Positions 1 to 9,927 of a stretch of DNA of 64,000 bases are shown piece after piece. Below the pieces are notes generated by a model. That model made no database searches. It was not told the origin of the DNA and worked only from the letters and a program-made list of their open reading frames with translations. How positions within the stretch are numbered: the stretch's first letter is position 1; each line of letters opens with the position of its first letter. The translations under genes and the position numbers were made by a program. Origin of the DNA: Comamonadaceae bacterium (GTDB lineage Bacteria; Pseudomonadota; Gammaproteobacteria; Burkholderiales; Burkholderiaceae_C); assembly GCA_947453965.1 (NCBI GenBank), contig CANGIQ010000013.1, positions 1-64,000 on the forward strand, in the 5' to 3' direction.

Positions 1-345
1 GCTCGCCACAGCCAGTCACCCGCCATGGTCTACATGCTGGGCTTTGCCCCAGGCTGTCCGTACATTGCGTTGCTCGATCCGGTGTTTGCCATTCCAAGGC
101 GCGATACACCTGTCACGGCAGTGCCCGCAGGGGCTGTGGTCGTGGCCAACAGACAAAACATGATTTACCCCAGCACGCTGCCCTGCGGTTGGCATATTTT
201 GGGCTCGACCCCGTTGAAGATGTTTGACCTTGAGCGCAGCTCACCCGTCTTGCTGTCGCCCGGTGACCATGTGGCGTACCGACCAATCAGTTCGGAAGAA
301 TACGACCACCTCAAACACACGCAAAGCCTCGAGGTGTCTGCATGA
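1..345 (+). CDS. pxpB: 5-oxoprolinase subunit B (KipI family), 3' part
   Basis: This is the C-terminal 114 residues of a KipI/PxpB protein; the frame is open from base 1, so the start lies outside the window. With PxpA and PxpC it forms the ATP-dependent prokaryotic 5-oxoprolinase that opens 5-oxoproline to glutamate in the cytoplasm. The visible part has the family motif GFAPGCPYI, the VPAGAV turn and the late LLSPGDHVAYRPI segment. Its stop overlaps the pxpC start by 4 nt (ATGA), the usual translational coupling of this pair. It resembles allophanate hydrolase subunit 1 as well, but separate B and C subunits point to PxpB. Confidence 0.88.
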   Translation, partial: ARHSQSPAMVYMLGFAPGCPYIALLDPVFAIPRRDTPVTAVPAGAVVVANRQNMIYPSTLPCGWHILGSTPLKMFDLERSSPVLLSPGDHVAYRPISSEEYDHLKHTQSLEVSA

Positions 346-1352
346 GTTTTGAAGTGCTCAAGCCAGGGCTGCTGTCTACTTTCCAAGATTTGGGACGTTT
401 GCAACACCAACGCTTGGGCATTCCCGTGGCGGGCGCACTCGATGTCAATGCGCACAGGCTGGCCAATTTGCTAGTGGGTAATGGGGCTGAAATGGCCACC
501 TTGGAAATGAATTTGTTTCCACCCACGTTGAAAGCCCATGCCTCTTGTTGTGTGGCCTTCTCAGGTGCCGATATGGGGCCTGTGGTGAGTGACTGCCAAG
601 TGCCCATGAATCGCCCGGTTGTTTTGCGTGCAGGGGATGAAATTTCATTTGGCACACGCACCGACGGCGCCAGAATTTACATGGCGGTGCACGGTGGTTT
701 TCAATTGAACGCTGTGTTCGACAGTGCAAGCACCTACTTGAGGAGCGGCATTGGTGGTTTTCAGGGACGGGCGCTGAAACGCGGCGATGTGGTTGACATC
801 CATGAGCCCTTATCTGACATTGATTTGACTGTCTTGGCCCAAGAGCTTTGGGACGTCAAAATTTATCTGAAGTCGTCCTTGGTGAAGAAAAAAACGCCGA
901 AGCTGCGCATCATCAAAAGCGCGCAATGGGATGAGTTCACGCCCGAGAGCCGCGCAGATTTGATCACCCAACCGTTCAAGGTCACGCCCGTCTCCGATCG
1001 CATGGGTTTTCGCCTGGAAGGGCCGACGTTGAAACTGAGTCAACCACGCCAAATGATTTCAGAGTCGGTGGTGTTTGGAACCATCCAAGTGCCCGTTGGT
1101 GGGCAGGCCATTATCTTGATGGCCGATCGGCAGCCCACAGGGGGTTATCCCAAAATTGCTTATGTGGCCAGCGTCGATCAACCACTGCTTGCCCAACTCT
1201 CTCCGGGCGATACGTTCACTTTTTCGCTGATTGATATTGCAGATGCCCAGAAACTGGATGTCAAACGCGAGCAAGATTTCATCGATCTCCAGAGACAACT
1301 GCAACCTATCGAGGGATTGTTGAAGCATGCCGTCGGGGCAAGGCATGTTTGA
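342..1352 (+). CDS. pxpC: 5-oxoprolinase subunit C (KipA family)
   Basis: A 336-residue KipA/PxpC protein, the partner of PxpB in 5-oxoproline cleavage. The N-terminus has the family pattern LSTFQDLGRLQHQRLGIPVAGALD, seen in pieces between residues 10 and 35, and the C-terminal half carries the GYPKIAYVASVDQ and LSPGDTFTF segments typical of the biotin-dependent carboxylase-like fold. Length is normal for the family. The start is fixed by the 4-nt overlap with pxpB. The end overlaps the next transporter gene, so the three genes are probably one transcript. pxpA is not visible and may lie before the window. Confidence 0.9.
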   Translation: MSFEVLKPGLLSTFQDLGRLQHQRLGIPVAGALDVNAHRLANLLVGNGAEMATLEMNLFPPTLKAHASCCVAFSGADMGPVVSDCQVPMNRPVVLRAGDEISFGTRTDGARIYMAVHGGFQLNAVFDSASTYLRSGIGGFQGRALKRGDVVDIHEPLSDIDLTVLAQELWDVKIYLKSSLVKKKTPKLRIIKSAQWDEFTPESRADLITQPFKVTPVSDRMGFRLEGPTLKLSQPRQMISESVVFGTIQVPVGGQAIILMADRQPTGGYPKIAYVASVDQPLLAQLSPGDTFTFSLIDIADAQKLDVKREQDFIDLQRQLQPIEGLLKHAVGARHV

Positions 1353-2094
1353 ACTGCTAGCGATCACCTTGGTCTTTTTGCTTGCCGGGTATGTCAAGGG
1401 CGTCATTGGCATGGGCTTGCCGACCATTGCGATGGCTACCCTGGGTTTGCTGCTGGAGCCTGCGCAAGCGGCGACCCTGCTGGTCATTCCATCCCTGGTG
1501 ACCAACGTTTGGCAATTCTTAGCCGGTGGTTCCAAAATGGCTACGATCAAGCGGCTCTGGTTGATGCTGGTCTTTGTGTGTATCGGCACTTGGTTGGGGA
1601 TTGGATTTTTGACATCATCCAATAGCGCTTGGCCGAACATCTGGCTGGGCAGTGTGCTGGCGCTGTATGCCTTGGTGGCGCTGTTGCACCCTCACTTTTC
1701 AATGCCTCCCCGATACGAACGACGTGTGTCACCGCTGATTGGCATTTCGACGGGCATTTTGACGGGGGCCACGGGGGTGTTTGTGATTCCAGCCGTCCCC
1801 TTCATCAGCGCCATGAATTTGTCTAAAGATGCGTTGATTCAGGCACTGGGCTTGTCGTTCACGGTCTCAACCATCGCCCTAGCGGTCGGACTCGGCATGA
1901 ATGAAAGCTTGTCCAAGTCAGATCTCACCACGTCATTGCTTGCCGTACTGCCCGCCATGATGGGCATGTACATCGGACAAAAAACCAGAGATGGCATAGA
2001 GCCGATGGTGTTTAAGAAATACTTTTTCGGCGCGCTTCTCATCCTGGGTATCTTCATGGCCTTGCGCTCAGGCTTGAGTCTGCTCTTTCGATAG
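1345..2094 (+). CDS. TSUP family membrane transporter (TauE/SafE type)
   Basis: A roughly 249-residue integral membrane protein with about eight hydrophobic segments and the two half-repeats of the TSUP family (GYVKGVIGMGLPT near the N-terminus and GISTGILTGATGVF near residue 140). The family exports or imports small anions such as sulfite, sulfoacetate or organic acids; the substrate here cannot be read from sequence. Its place at the end of the pxpBC operon suggests a carboxylate linked to oxoproline use, which is inference. I prefer the ATG at 1345, 8 nt inside pxpC; an in-frame ATG at 1327 is the alternative. Confidence 0.8.
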   Translation: MFELLAITLVFLLAGYVKGVIGMGLPTIAMATLGLLLEPAQAATLLVIPSLVTNVWQFLAGGSKMATIKRLWLMLVFVCIGTWLGIGFLTSSNSAWPNIWLGSVLALYALVALLHPHFSMPPRYERRVSPLIGISTGILTGATGVFVIPAVPFISAMNLSKDALIQALGLSFTVSTIALAVGLGMNESLSKSDLTTSLLAVLPAMMGMYIGQKTRDGIEPMVFKKYFFGALLILGIFMALRSGLSLLFR

Positions 2095-2106
2095 ATTTGA
2101 TATTTT

Positions 2107-3012
2107 TCAGGGCTTGTGTTTTTTAACACTGATCTCTTGTAACAAATGCGCCCTGAATGCCAAAGTCACAGGCGATAGCTTCTGATTGGCATGGTGCACC
2201 ATATGCCATGCTGATGGCAACGGAAAACCATCCACATCCACAATTCGCACACCATGTTCTTTGTCCATGCCGTGCAAGGCATGTTGAGACACCACGCCAA
2301 GCCCCAGGCCTCCCGCAACAGATTCTTTGATGGCTTCATTGCTGCCCAGCTCAAGCCGGATGTTGGGTTTGAATTTCTTTTTTCGAAAATATTGGTCTGC
2401 GGCCATGCGTGTTCCAGAACCTGGTTCACGCATGATGAGGCGATGCGCCAGCAACTCTTTGAGAGGAATTTTTGCCCTCTTCGTCAAGGGGTCTGACATG
2501 GGCGCAATGACGACGATGGGGTTAGGCATCAAGCGTTCGTCATGCAAGTCCATATCGGTGGGCGGCATGGACATGATGTAGAGATCGTCCAAATTATTTT
2601 CCAAACGTTGCACCACACCGTCACGGTTAAGGATTTCAAGCGCCACATCAATGGCGGGGTATTTTTTACAAAAACGACCGATCAGACGAGGCATGAAGTA
2701 CTTGGCGGTGCTCACAACTGCAACACGTAACTTTCCACGCGATAACCCTTTGAGCTGGTCAACGCGTTGTTCAAACAATTCCCAATTCAAGATCATTTCT
2801 CTGGCCGTGGTCGCTAGCTCTTTACCGACCTCGGTGAGATGAACCTTTTTGCCGATCACTTCATACAAAGGAAGTCCGATCGCCTGTGACACCTCTTTGA
2901 GCTGCATAGACGCCGTAGGTTGCGTGACATGCAGGGCACGGGCTGCCGCACTCACACTGCCAGTTTCGGCGAGTGCTTGAAAAAGACGCATCTGCCGGAA
3001 TGTCACATTCAT
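2107..3012 (-). CDS. LysR-type regulator, CbbR/CmpR-like
   Basis: A 301-residue LysR family regulator. An N-terminal winged helix-turn-helix (residues about 1-60, with SAAARALHVTQPTAS) is followed by a two-lobed effector domain. The DNA-binding region and the RGKLRVAVVSTAKYFMP linker resemble CbbR/CmpR regulators of CO2 fixation and inorganic carbon uptake. It is divergent from the sbtA-type gene with 84 bp between the two starts, the classic LysR arrangement, so it probably controls that transporter and itself. Its 3' end meets the TSUP gene tail to tail. The effector is not known from sequence. Confidence 0.85.
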   Translation of the reverse strand: MNVTFRQMRLFQALAETGSVSAAARALHVTQPTASMQLKEVSQAIGLPLYEVIGKKVHLTEVGKELATTAREMILNWELFEQRVDQLKGLSRGKLRVAVVSTAKYFMPRLIGRFCKKYPAIDVALEILNRDGVVQRLENNLDDLYIMSMPPTDMDLHDERLMPNPIVVIAPMSDPLTKRAKIPLKELLAHRLIMREPGSGTRMAADQYFRKKKFKPNIRLELGSNEAIKESVAGGLGLGVVSQHALHGMDKEHGVRIVDVDGFPLPSAWHMVHHANQKLSPVTLAFRAHLLQEISVKKHKP

Positions 3013-3096
3013 AGACTTTTACCTATAGATAACTATTTAAAAATCGATTTTACAAATAATTGATCCATTCCTATCATTCTCGAAAGGAACTCAATC
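3013..3096. promoter_or_regulatory. LysR/sbtA divergent promoter region
   Basis: An 84-bp AT-rich intergenic stretch between divergent genes. It holds an ATAG-ATAA-CTAT inverted repeat at 3025-3036 and a perfect 12-bp palindrome AAAATCGATTTT at 3040-3051, both candidate sites for the LysR protein. A Shine-Dalgarno sequence, AAAGGAA, lies just before the ATG at 3097. That it is a regulator target is inferred from position and symmetry. Confidence 0.45.
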
Positions 3097-4071
3097 ATGC
3101 AAAATATTCTTGATCCGGCCATCTTATTTTTTCTCGTTGGGGTGATGGCTGGCGCAGTCAAATCCAACCTTGAAATTCCCCCATCCATTTCGCGATTTCT
3201 ATCGCTTTATCTCTTGATGGCGCTTGGACTCAAGGGTGGTTTTGCACTGTCGCAATCTGGCTTGACTGCGCAAATCGGGGCAAGCCTGGCCGCAGCGATC
3301 GCTCTGGCTGTGGTGGTGCCTTTGCTCGGCTACAACTTGCTCAAGCGCTTTCTTTCTGGGTTTGATGCAGCCGCTGTTGCCGCAACTTATGGGTCTGTCA
3401 GCGCAGTGACGTTTGTCACAGCAGTTCAGTACTTAGAGAATCAACACATCCCCTACGGTGGACACATGGCTGCGGCCATGGCTTTGATGGAATCTCCAGC
3501 CATCATCATGGCGGTGATTTTTGCGAATTCACTCAGGCAGCAAGTGACGCCAGCACAAGGCGCGACAGGCTCGACGGGACTGCCTATCGGCAAAATTCTG
3601 CATGAGTCGTTCACGGATGGCGCTCAATTGCTCCTGTTGGGCGCCATGCTTGTAGGACTGGTTACCGGGGAATCTGGCAAGGCTGCCATGCAACCCTTCT
3701 CTGGCGACCTCTTCAAAGGCATGCTGTCTTTCTTCTTGTTGGACATGGGTCTGATGGCCGCTCGCAACCTGCCACAAGTGCGCGGCCAGTCACCTTGGTT
3801 GCTGGCCTACGCCATTGTTGGCCCGCTCACGCACGCCAGCATTGCGCTGGGCCTGGCCTGGCTGCTGCAGCTGCCGCAAGGGGATGCCACCTTGCTCATG
3901 GTGCTGGCTGCCAGCGCGTCTTACATTGCAGTCCCTGCCGTGTTGCGTTACGCCATACCTGAGGCGAATCCTTCTCTGTATTTCGGCCTGTCGCTGGGCG
4001 TGACATTCCCGCTCAATATCTTGTTGGGCATCCCTTTTTACAGCCAGGTGAGCGGCTTGGTGCTGAGTTAA
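3097..4071 (+). CDS. sbtA: SbtA-type sodium-dependent bicarbonate transporter
   Basis: A 324-residue polytopic membrane protein of the SbtA (DUF897) family, known in cyanobacteria as a high-affinity Na+/HCO3- symporter. About ten hydrophobic helices are visible. Family marks include FFLVGVMAGAVKSNLEIP at the N-terminus, the LALGLKGG-like segment near residue 45, and repeats such as ASASYIAVPAVLRYAIPEANPS near the C-terminus. It is a little shorter than cyanobacterial SbtA because the cytoplasmic loop is short. Divergent LysR control and a tightly linked DUF6671 gene follow. In a heterotroph the bicarbonate would feed anaplerotic carboxylations; this role is inferred. Confidence 0.85.
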   Translation: MQNILDPAILFFLVGVMAGAVKSNLEIPPSISRFLSLYLLMALGLKGGFALSQSGLTAQIGASLAAAIALAVVVPLLGYNLLKRFLSGFDAAAVAATYGSVSAVTFVTAVQYLENQHIPYGGHMAAAMALMESPAIIMAVIFANSLRQQVTPAQGATGSTGLPIGKILHESFTDGAQLLLLGAMLVGLVTGESGKAAMQPFSGDLFKGMLSFFLLDMGLMAARNLPQVRGQSPWLLAYAIVGPLTHASIALGLAWLLQLPQGDATLLMVLAASASYIAVPAVLRYAIPEANPSLYFGLSLGVTFPLNILLGIPFYSQVSGLVLS

Positions 4072-4074
4072 GAC

Positions 4075-4917
4075 ATGACAGACCGCTACTTAGGAAAAAC
4101 CGCAGCCTTCCTCACACAGCACGGCAAAGAACACTTGATTGGTCCTTTGTTTCAGGAGGCGCTGGGTTGCACCCTGCTGCGCGCAGAGGGTTATGACACC
4201 GACCTGCTCGGCACATTCTCGGGAGAAATCCAACGCACAGAAAGTCAGCTCATCACCGTCAGAAAAAAGGCCAGGATCGGCATGGAGTTGACCGGGGCAT
4301 CACAAGGCATCGCCAGTGAGGGGGCATTTGTGCCAGATCCGTTTGGGGGCCTGATGCCTTGGAACATTGAAATGCTGGTTTGGCTGGATGACGAAAATCA
4401 GCTTGAGATTGTGGGCATGGCCCAAGGCCCCGCACGAAATGTGCAACGCGTGGTGGGCAGTATTTCTGAGCTTGAAGCGTTTGCACGTGAAGCAGGTTTT
4501 CCTCAACATCACATCATGCTGCGCCCGCAAGCTGAGACTGATACAAGAATCCGAAAGGGACTGTCTGACTGGCACGCACTGCAACAAGCCTTCACTGATT
4601 GCTTGCATGAATCAAAGAATCAGTTGGTATACACAGAAAACGATCTGCGTGCGTTTTGCAACCCAACGCGACAGTCCATTATTCGACGTGCTGCCGAGGA
4701 TTTGATCAAGAAAATTCATTCGGCATGTCCAGCGTGCTCCATGCCTGGATTTGCTGTCTATGCGCATCACGCAGGCCTGCCTTGCCGCGCATGTGGTGAG
4801 GCCACACAGTTGGCTCAATCGTATTTATGGTGCTGCGCTGTGTGTCAGCACAAGGCCCAAACACCGTCCTTGGAGGCCCACGCAGATCCGAGCCGTTGTG
4901 ATCGATGCAACCCATGA
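4075..4917 (+). CDS. DUF6671 family protein with C-terminal cysteine pairs
   Basis: A 280-residue protein I recognise only as DUF6671; function unknown. The first about 210 residues are an acidic, soluble domain (LITVRKKARIGMELTGASQG, LMPWNIEMLVWLDD). The last 63 residues form a cysteine-rich zinc-ribbon-like tail with CPAC at 218-221, CRAC at 237-240, CCAVC at 253-257 and CDRC at 275-278. It starts 3 nt after the sbtA stop, so it is almost certainly co-translated with the bicarbonate transporter. In cyanobacteria the gene in this position is the PII-like SbtB; this protein is unrelated and may be a different partner. Confidence 0.75.
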   Translation: MTDRYLGKTAAFLTQHGKEHLIGPLFQEALGCTLLRAEGYDTDLLGTFSGEIQRTESQLITVRKKARIGMELTGASQGIASEGAFVPDPFGGLMPWNIEMLVWLDDENQLEIVGMAQGPARNVQRVVGSISELEAFAREAGFPQHHIMLRPQAETDTRIRKGLSDWHALQQAFTDCLHESKNQLVYTENDLRAFCNPTRQSIIRRAAEDLIKKIHSACPACSMPGFAVYAHHAGLPCRACGEATQLAQSYLWCCAVCQHKAQTPSLEAHADPSRCDRCNP

Positions 4918-4952
4918 AGCTCAAGCAATGAGGCTTTCGAGTGGTGAGCCAG

Positions 4953-5043
<91 letters not shown>

Positions 5044-5078
5044 GGGTTTCGATGACGTTTGTCGAAGCCGAGATTCTA

Positions 5079-6410
<1,332 letters not shown>

Positions 6411-6427
6411 TTAAAAGTTGATTTAAT

Positions 6428-6733
6428 TTATGCAGCTGCGTGTTGAAACACGCGGATACGCGGTGCAATTTTGTCGTGTAGCGTGCGCGAAGCAACGCGC
6501 ATATCAAACTCGGCTTGTAGGTTCATCCAAAAACGAGGTTCCATTTTAAAAAACAAGCCCAAGCGAAGCGCTGTATCGGCAGTAATCGGACGCACACCAT
6601 TCACCACATCGCTGATGCGACTGGGAGACACATCAATATCCGCAGCCAGTTGGCGCGCAGAAATGCCCATGGGTTTCATGAACTCTTCCAACAAAATTTC
6701 GCCAGGATGAATTTCATCTAGTAATTTGGCCAT
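6428..6733 (-). CDS. higA: HigA family antitoxin
   Basis: A 101-residue XRE-type helix-turn-helix antitoxin. It opens with MAKLLDEIHPGEIL, the usual HigA start, and has the HTH at about residues 25-60 (ARQLAADIDVSPSRISDVVNG) and the family tail PRFWMNLQAEFDM. I chose the ATG at 6733 rather than the longer open frame because the extra N-terminal residues only overlap higB. It lies 11 nt after the toxin gene and should neutralise HigB and repress the pair by binding the upstream operator. Confidence 0.92.
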   Translation of the reverse strand: MAKLLDEIHPGEILLEEFMKPMGISARQLAADIDVSPSRISDVVNGVRPITADTALRLGLFFKMEPRFWMNLQAEFDMRVASRTLHDKIAPRIRVFQHAAA

Positions 6734-6744
6734 TTCTTTCACTC

Positions 6745-7023
6745 CTAGTGGTAGTCCACGATTTCGACTTGGTGGGCGCCATCCTCTCGCCAGACAAAAC
6801 AAATGCGCCACTGGTCGTTCACGCGCATGCTGTACTGGCCTGCGCGCCCACCTTTGAGTGCTTCCAATTGATTACCCGGTGGCACGCGCAAACTCACCAA
6901 ATCTGTCGCTGCGTGGAGTTGCAACAACTTTCTTCTTGCCACTCGCTCAATGTTCTTAAAACGGGGAACAACGCGACTTTGAAAGAGCGCCTCCGTATTC
7001 GGACAAAGAAACGAATGAATCAT
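6745..7023 (-). CDS. higB: HigB family toxin (RelE superfamily)
   Basis: A 92-residue RelE-fold toxin, first gene of the pair as usual in higBA. Family signs are RVVPRFKNIERVARRKL near residue 18, VPPGNQLEALKG, and the core strand QYSMRVNDQWRICFVW with the catalytic-type Arg, Trp and Arg residues, ending EIVDYH. HigB toxins cleave ribosome-bound mRNA. It is directly upstream of higA and preceded by a symmetric operator. Whether it is active cannot be told, but no key part is missing. Confidence 0.92.
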   Translation of the reverse strand: MIHSFLCPNTEALFQSRVVPRFKNIERVARRKLLQLHAATDLVSLRVPPGNQLEALKGGRAGQYSMRVNDQWRICFVWREDGAHQVEIVDYH

Positions 7024-7034
7024 GGCGTCATTAT

Positions 7035-7051
7035 ATTCCGCGAAACGGAAT
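7035..7051. promoter_or_regulatory. Probable HigA operator upstream of higB
   Basis: A perfect inverted repeat ATTCCG-CGAAA-CGGAAT, 6-bp arms with a 5-nt spacer, lies 11 nt before the higB start codon. HigA antitoxins bind such dyads and autorepress. The symmetry is seen; the binding is inferred. Confidence 0.55.
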
Positions 7052-7072
7052 CTGCAACAAGGTATCCGAAAT

Positions 7073-8008
7073 CTACTTCAACCCTTTAGGTAAAGGGAAT
7101 TTGATGGTTTCTTCAACACCATCCAAGGTACGTACCGACACAGCACCCAAGGCGCGCATGCGGGCAATCACTTGTTGAACCAAGATGTCGGGGGCAGACG
7201 CACCAGCGGTCAAACCCACGCGGGTTTTGCCTTCAAACCATTCGGGTTGAAGCTCGTCCGCGTTGTCGACCATGTAGCTTTCGGTGCCGTGGCGTTGGGC
7301 CACATCGCGCAAGCGGTTGCTGTTGGAGCTGGTGGGGCTGCCCACCACGATGACCAAGTCCACTTGCGGGCTCAAGACCTTGACCGCATCTTGACGGTTT
7401 TGGGTAGCGTAGCAAATGTCTTGCACCTTGGGTTTGCGGATGTTCGGAAATCGCGCCACCACAGCGGCCGTGATGTGCGCGGCATCGTCTACGCTGAGGG
7501 TGGTTTGAGTCACCACGGCCAAACGCTCGGTTTGTTTGGGTGTGACATGGGCCACATCGGCAACGTCTTCCACCAGGTAGATGCCATCGAGCAACTGGCC
7601 CATGGTGCCTTCGACTTCGGGGTGGCCTTTGTGGCCAATCATGATGAATTCAAAACCTTCTTTGTGCAGCTTGGCCACTTCCACATGCACCTTGGTCACC
7701 AATGGGCAAGTGGCATCGAACACATTGAAGCCACGTCGCTCGGCTTCGGCCTCAACCGCTTTAGGCACACCGTGCGCGCTGAACACCAGCGTGGCGCCCG
7801 CAGGGACATCGGCCAAGTCTTCAATGAAGATGGCGCCGCGTTGTTTGAGGTCTTCCACCACATAGGTGTTGTGCACGATTTCATGGCGCACATAGATGGG
7901 AGCGCCAAACTTTTCTAGGGCCCGGTCGACGATGTCAATCGCGCGGTCCACGCCCGCGCAAAAGCCACGCGGCGAAGCCAACACAATTTCTTCAAACATG
8001 CTGCTCAT
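7073..8008 (-). CDS. ispH: 4-hydroxy-3-methylbut-2-enyl diphosphate reductase
   Basis: A 311-residue IspH (LytB), the last enzyme of the MEP isoprenoid pathway, which reduces HMBPP to IPP and DMAPP with a [4Fe-4S] cluster. The three cluster cysteines are visible: Cys17 in [13 protein letters not shown], one in [13 protein letters not shown] near residue 100 and one in [10 protein letters not shown] near residue 200. The [10 protein letters not shown] and [10 protein letters not shown] motifs are also present. It starts 9 nt downstream of an FKBP-type isomerase gene, the same pairing as fkpB-ispH in other proteobacteria. Confidence 0.98.
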   Translation of the reverse strand: MSSMFEEIVLASPRGFCAGVDRAIDIVDRALEKFGAPIYVRHEIVHNTYVVEDLKQRGAIFIEDLADVPAGATLVFSAHGVPKAVEAEAERRGFNVFDATCPLVTKVHVEVAKLHKEGFEFIMIGHKGHPEVEGTMGQLLDGIYLVEDVADVAHVTPKQTERLAVVTQTTLSVDDAAHITAAVVARFPNIRKPKVQDICYATQNRQDAVKVLSPQVDLVIVVGSPTSSNSNRLRDVAQRHGTESYMVDNADELQPEWFEGKTRVGLTAGASAPDILVQQVIARMRALGAVSVRTLDGVEETIKFPLPKGLK

Positions 8009-8017
8009 GGGGCGCGA

Positions 8018-8476
8018 TCAAAGAATGCCAATGACCTGTACTTCAAACGTCACGGGTTGACCCGCCAGGGGATGGTTGAAATCGAACAGGACCGAGTCAT
8101 CCGTGACTTGTTGCACCGCACCGGCAAATGAGCCTTGGCCATTGGGCGCAGGAAACTGCACCACATCGCCCGGGGTGTATTGCTCGTCCGGGTCGCCAAA
8201 TTCTTTGAGCAGAGCTTTGCTGACCCATTGCTGCATGTCGGGGTTGCGTTCGCCAAAGGCTTCGCCTGCTGCCAACTCAAATTGGGTGCGGGTGCCTTCT
8301 GCCAAACCCAGCAAGCGTTGCTCCACGGCGGGTGACAACTCGCCCGAGCCCAAGGACAAGGTGGCGGGTTTGTCGGCAAAGGTGTTGATGACATCGCCTT
8401 GCGGTCCCGAAAGCCGATAGTGCAGCGTTAAAAATGAAGCAGGGCCGATGGTAGGGTGAGCGTTGGTGGCAGACAT
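8018..8476 (-). CDS. FKBP-type peptidyl-prolyl isomerase, SlpA/FkpB-like
   Basis: A 152-residue FKBP-type cis-trans proline isomerase and chaperone of the SlyD/SlpA group. It shows the FKBP edge (LSLGSGELSPAVEQRLLGL near residue 45), the inserted flap (AAGEAFGERNPDMQQWV) and the closing DFNHPLAGQPVTFEVQVI strand. The ATG at 8476 gives the normal start (MSATNAHPT); the longer open frame upstream only overlaps the radC promoter. It sits just before ispH, as in E. coli, but lacks the His-rich tail of SlyD. Confidence 0.9.
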   Translation of the reverse strand: MSATNAHPTIGPASFLTLHYRLSGPQGDVINTFADKPATLSLGSGELSPAVEQRLLGLAEGTRTQFELAAGEAFGERNPDMQQWVSKALLKEFGDPDEQYTPGDVVQFPAPNGQGSFAGAVQQVTDDSVLFDFNHPLAGQPVTFEVQVIGIL

Positions 8477-8564
8477 GGGTTTCTCAATGAACTGGTGGCT
8501 ATTGTAGAAAGCTCTCGTCCTACGCTGCCAAACAGCCCCGTGAACCCACACCGAAAGGCGCGTC

Positions 8565-9254
8565 ATGCAGGAACCCGTGTCCATTCAGCAGTTGCCTCCC
8601 GAAATGCGCCCACGCGAGAAGCTGCTCAAGCACGGGGCAGCAGCACTCAGCGACACCGAGTTGCTGGCCTTGTTTTTACGCACCGGCATCAAAGGCAAAA
8701 GCGTGTTTGTGATGGCCCAAGAGCTGCTGGAGCGCTTCAAAGGCTTTGCCGGCCTGATTCACGCCAGTGCCTCCGAGCTCAAAACCTTCAAAGGCATGGG
8801 GGGCGACGCCAAACGGGCTCAACTGGTAGCGGTGCTGGAAATGGCGCGCCGTGCGCTGACCCAACAATTAACCGAAACCACGGTGATGAATTCGCCCCAA
8901 GCAGTGAAACAATACCTGCAACTTGAATTGGCTCAACTCAAACACGAGGTATTTGCAGTTTTGTTTCTCGATGTTCACAACCGCCTGCTGTCGTACCAGC
9001 CCATGTTTCGTGGCTCACTGTCACAAACCATGGTCTATCCACGTGAAGTGGCCAAAACTGCGTTGGCGCTGGGCGCCGATGGTGTGGTGTTGGCACACAA
9101 CCATCCCAGCGGCACGGTCAAGCCCTCACCCGCAGACATGACGCTCACCCGCACCTTGCAAGAAGCCCTGGCCTTGATTGACGTGAGCGTGCGCGACCAC
9201 ATCATCGTGGCCCAAGGCAAGTATTTGTCCATGGCCGAAGAGGGGCTGCTGTGA
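8565..9254 (+). CDS. radC: RadC family protein (JAB/MPN domain)
   Basis: A 229-residue RadC protein. The N-terminal half has a helix-hairpin-helix region (GAAALSDTELLALFLRTG, then FKGFAGLIHA). The C-terminal JAB domain carries the metal-binding motif HNHPSG followed by PSPADMTLTR. RadC is named as a DNA repair protein but its activity is not settled. It is divergent from the FKBP gene and overlaps the next gene, an Smr protein, by 4 nt. Confidence 0.95.
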   Translation: MQEPVSIQQLPPEMRPREKLLKHGAAALSDTELLALFLRTGIKGKSVFVMAQELLERFKGFAGLIHASASELKTFKGMGGDAKRAQLVAVLEMARRALTQQLTETTVMNSPQAVKQYLQLELAQLKHEVFAVLFLDVHNRLLSYQPMFRGSLSQTMVYPREVAKTALALGADGVVLAHNHPSGTVKPSPADMTLTRTLQEALALIDVSVRDHIIVAQGKYLSMAEEGLL

Positions 9255-9892
9255 AAGCCAAATCACTGCAAGACTTGGGCGCCATCCGCAAACAAGTCAA
9301 TGACGCCGCACAAGCTGCGGCCGCTGCTGAAGAAGCACGTCGCGAAGCCGAGCGTCGTGCCGAGGCCGAACGCCATTTGTTCACCCGCGCAGTCGGAGCC
9401 GTCAAACCGATTGCAGCCAAAGAGCGAGTTTTCACCCCACCGCAACGCCCAGCCCCTCGCCCGCTGCAACAAGACTTGGACGACCAAGCGGCCTTGCAAG
9501 AAAGCATGAGCGATGAGTTTGATGTGAGCACTCTGCTCGATGTGGACGACCAGCTCAGCTTCAGACGCCCCGGCATCGGCACCGATGTGACGCGCAAGCT
9601 GCGCAAAGGCGAATGGAGCATGCAAGGCCAGCTCGACCTGCACGGCCTGCGCAGCGATGAGGCGCGTGAAGCCCTGGGGCAATTTGTGCGCGATGCCAAG
9701 CGCATGGGATGGCGCTGTGTGCGGGTGGTGCACGGCAAAGGCTTGGGCTCACCCGGCAAAGAACCAGTGCTCAAAAGCAAAGTGCAGCGCTGGTTAGTGC
9801 AAAAGAACGAGGTGCTGGCCTTTGTGCAGGCCAAGCCTTCAGATGGTGGCGCGGGGGCCTTGGTGGTGTTGCTGGGGCCAAGCAACGTGTGA
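9251..9892 (+). CDS. Smr domain protein (MutS2 C-terminal-like nuclease)
   Basis: A 213-residue protein with a charged alanine-rich N-terminus and a C-terminal Smr domain. The domain signature LDLHGLRSDEAREAL is near residue 125, then VRVVHGKGLGSPG near residue 155. Stand-alone Smr proteins are nicking or RNA endonucleases. The start is a GTG inside the radC stop (GTGA overlap), so the two genes are coupled. Length matches the YdaL/SmrA group. Confidence 0.9.
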   Translation: MKAKSLQDLGAIRKQVNDAAQAAAAAEEARREAERRAEAERHLFTRAVGAVKPIAAKERVFTPPQRPAPRPLQQDLDDQAALQESMSDEFDVSTLLDVDDQLSFRRPGIGTDVTRKLRKGEWSMQGQLDLHGLRSDEAREALGQFVRDAKRMGWRCVRVVHGKGLGSPGKEPVLKSKVQRWLVQKNEVLAFVQAKPSDGGAGALVVLLGPSNV

Positions 9893-9899
9893 GCAAGGC

Positions 9900-9918
9900 A
9901 GGCTTTGCATGAAAGCCT
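9900..9918. terminator. Hairpin between convergent genes
   Basis: A perfect 7-bp stem AGGCTTT/AAAGCCT with a 5-nt loop sits between the Smr gene and the convergent haemoglobin gene. It lacks a clear U-tract, so it may be a weak bidirectional terminator or chance. Confidence 0.3.
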
Positions 9919-9927
9919 TCTCACACA

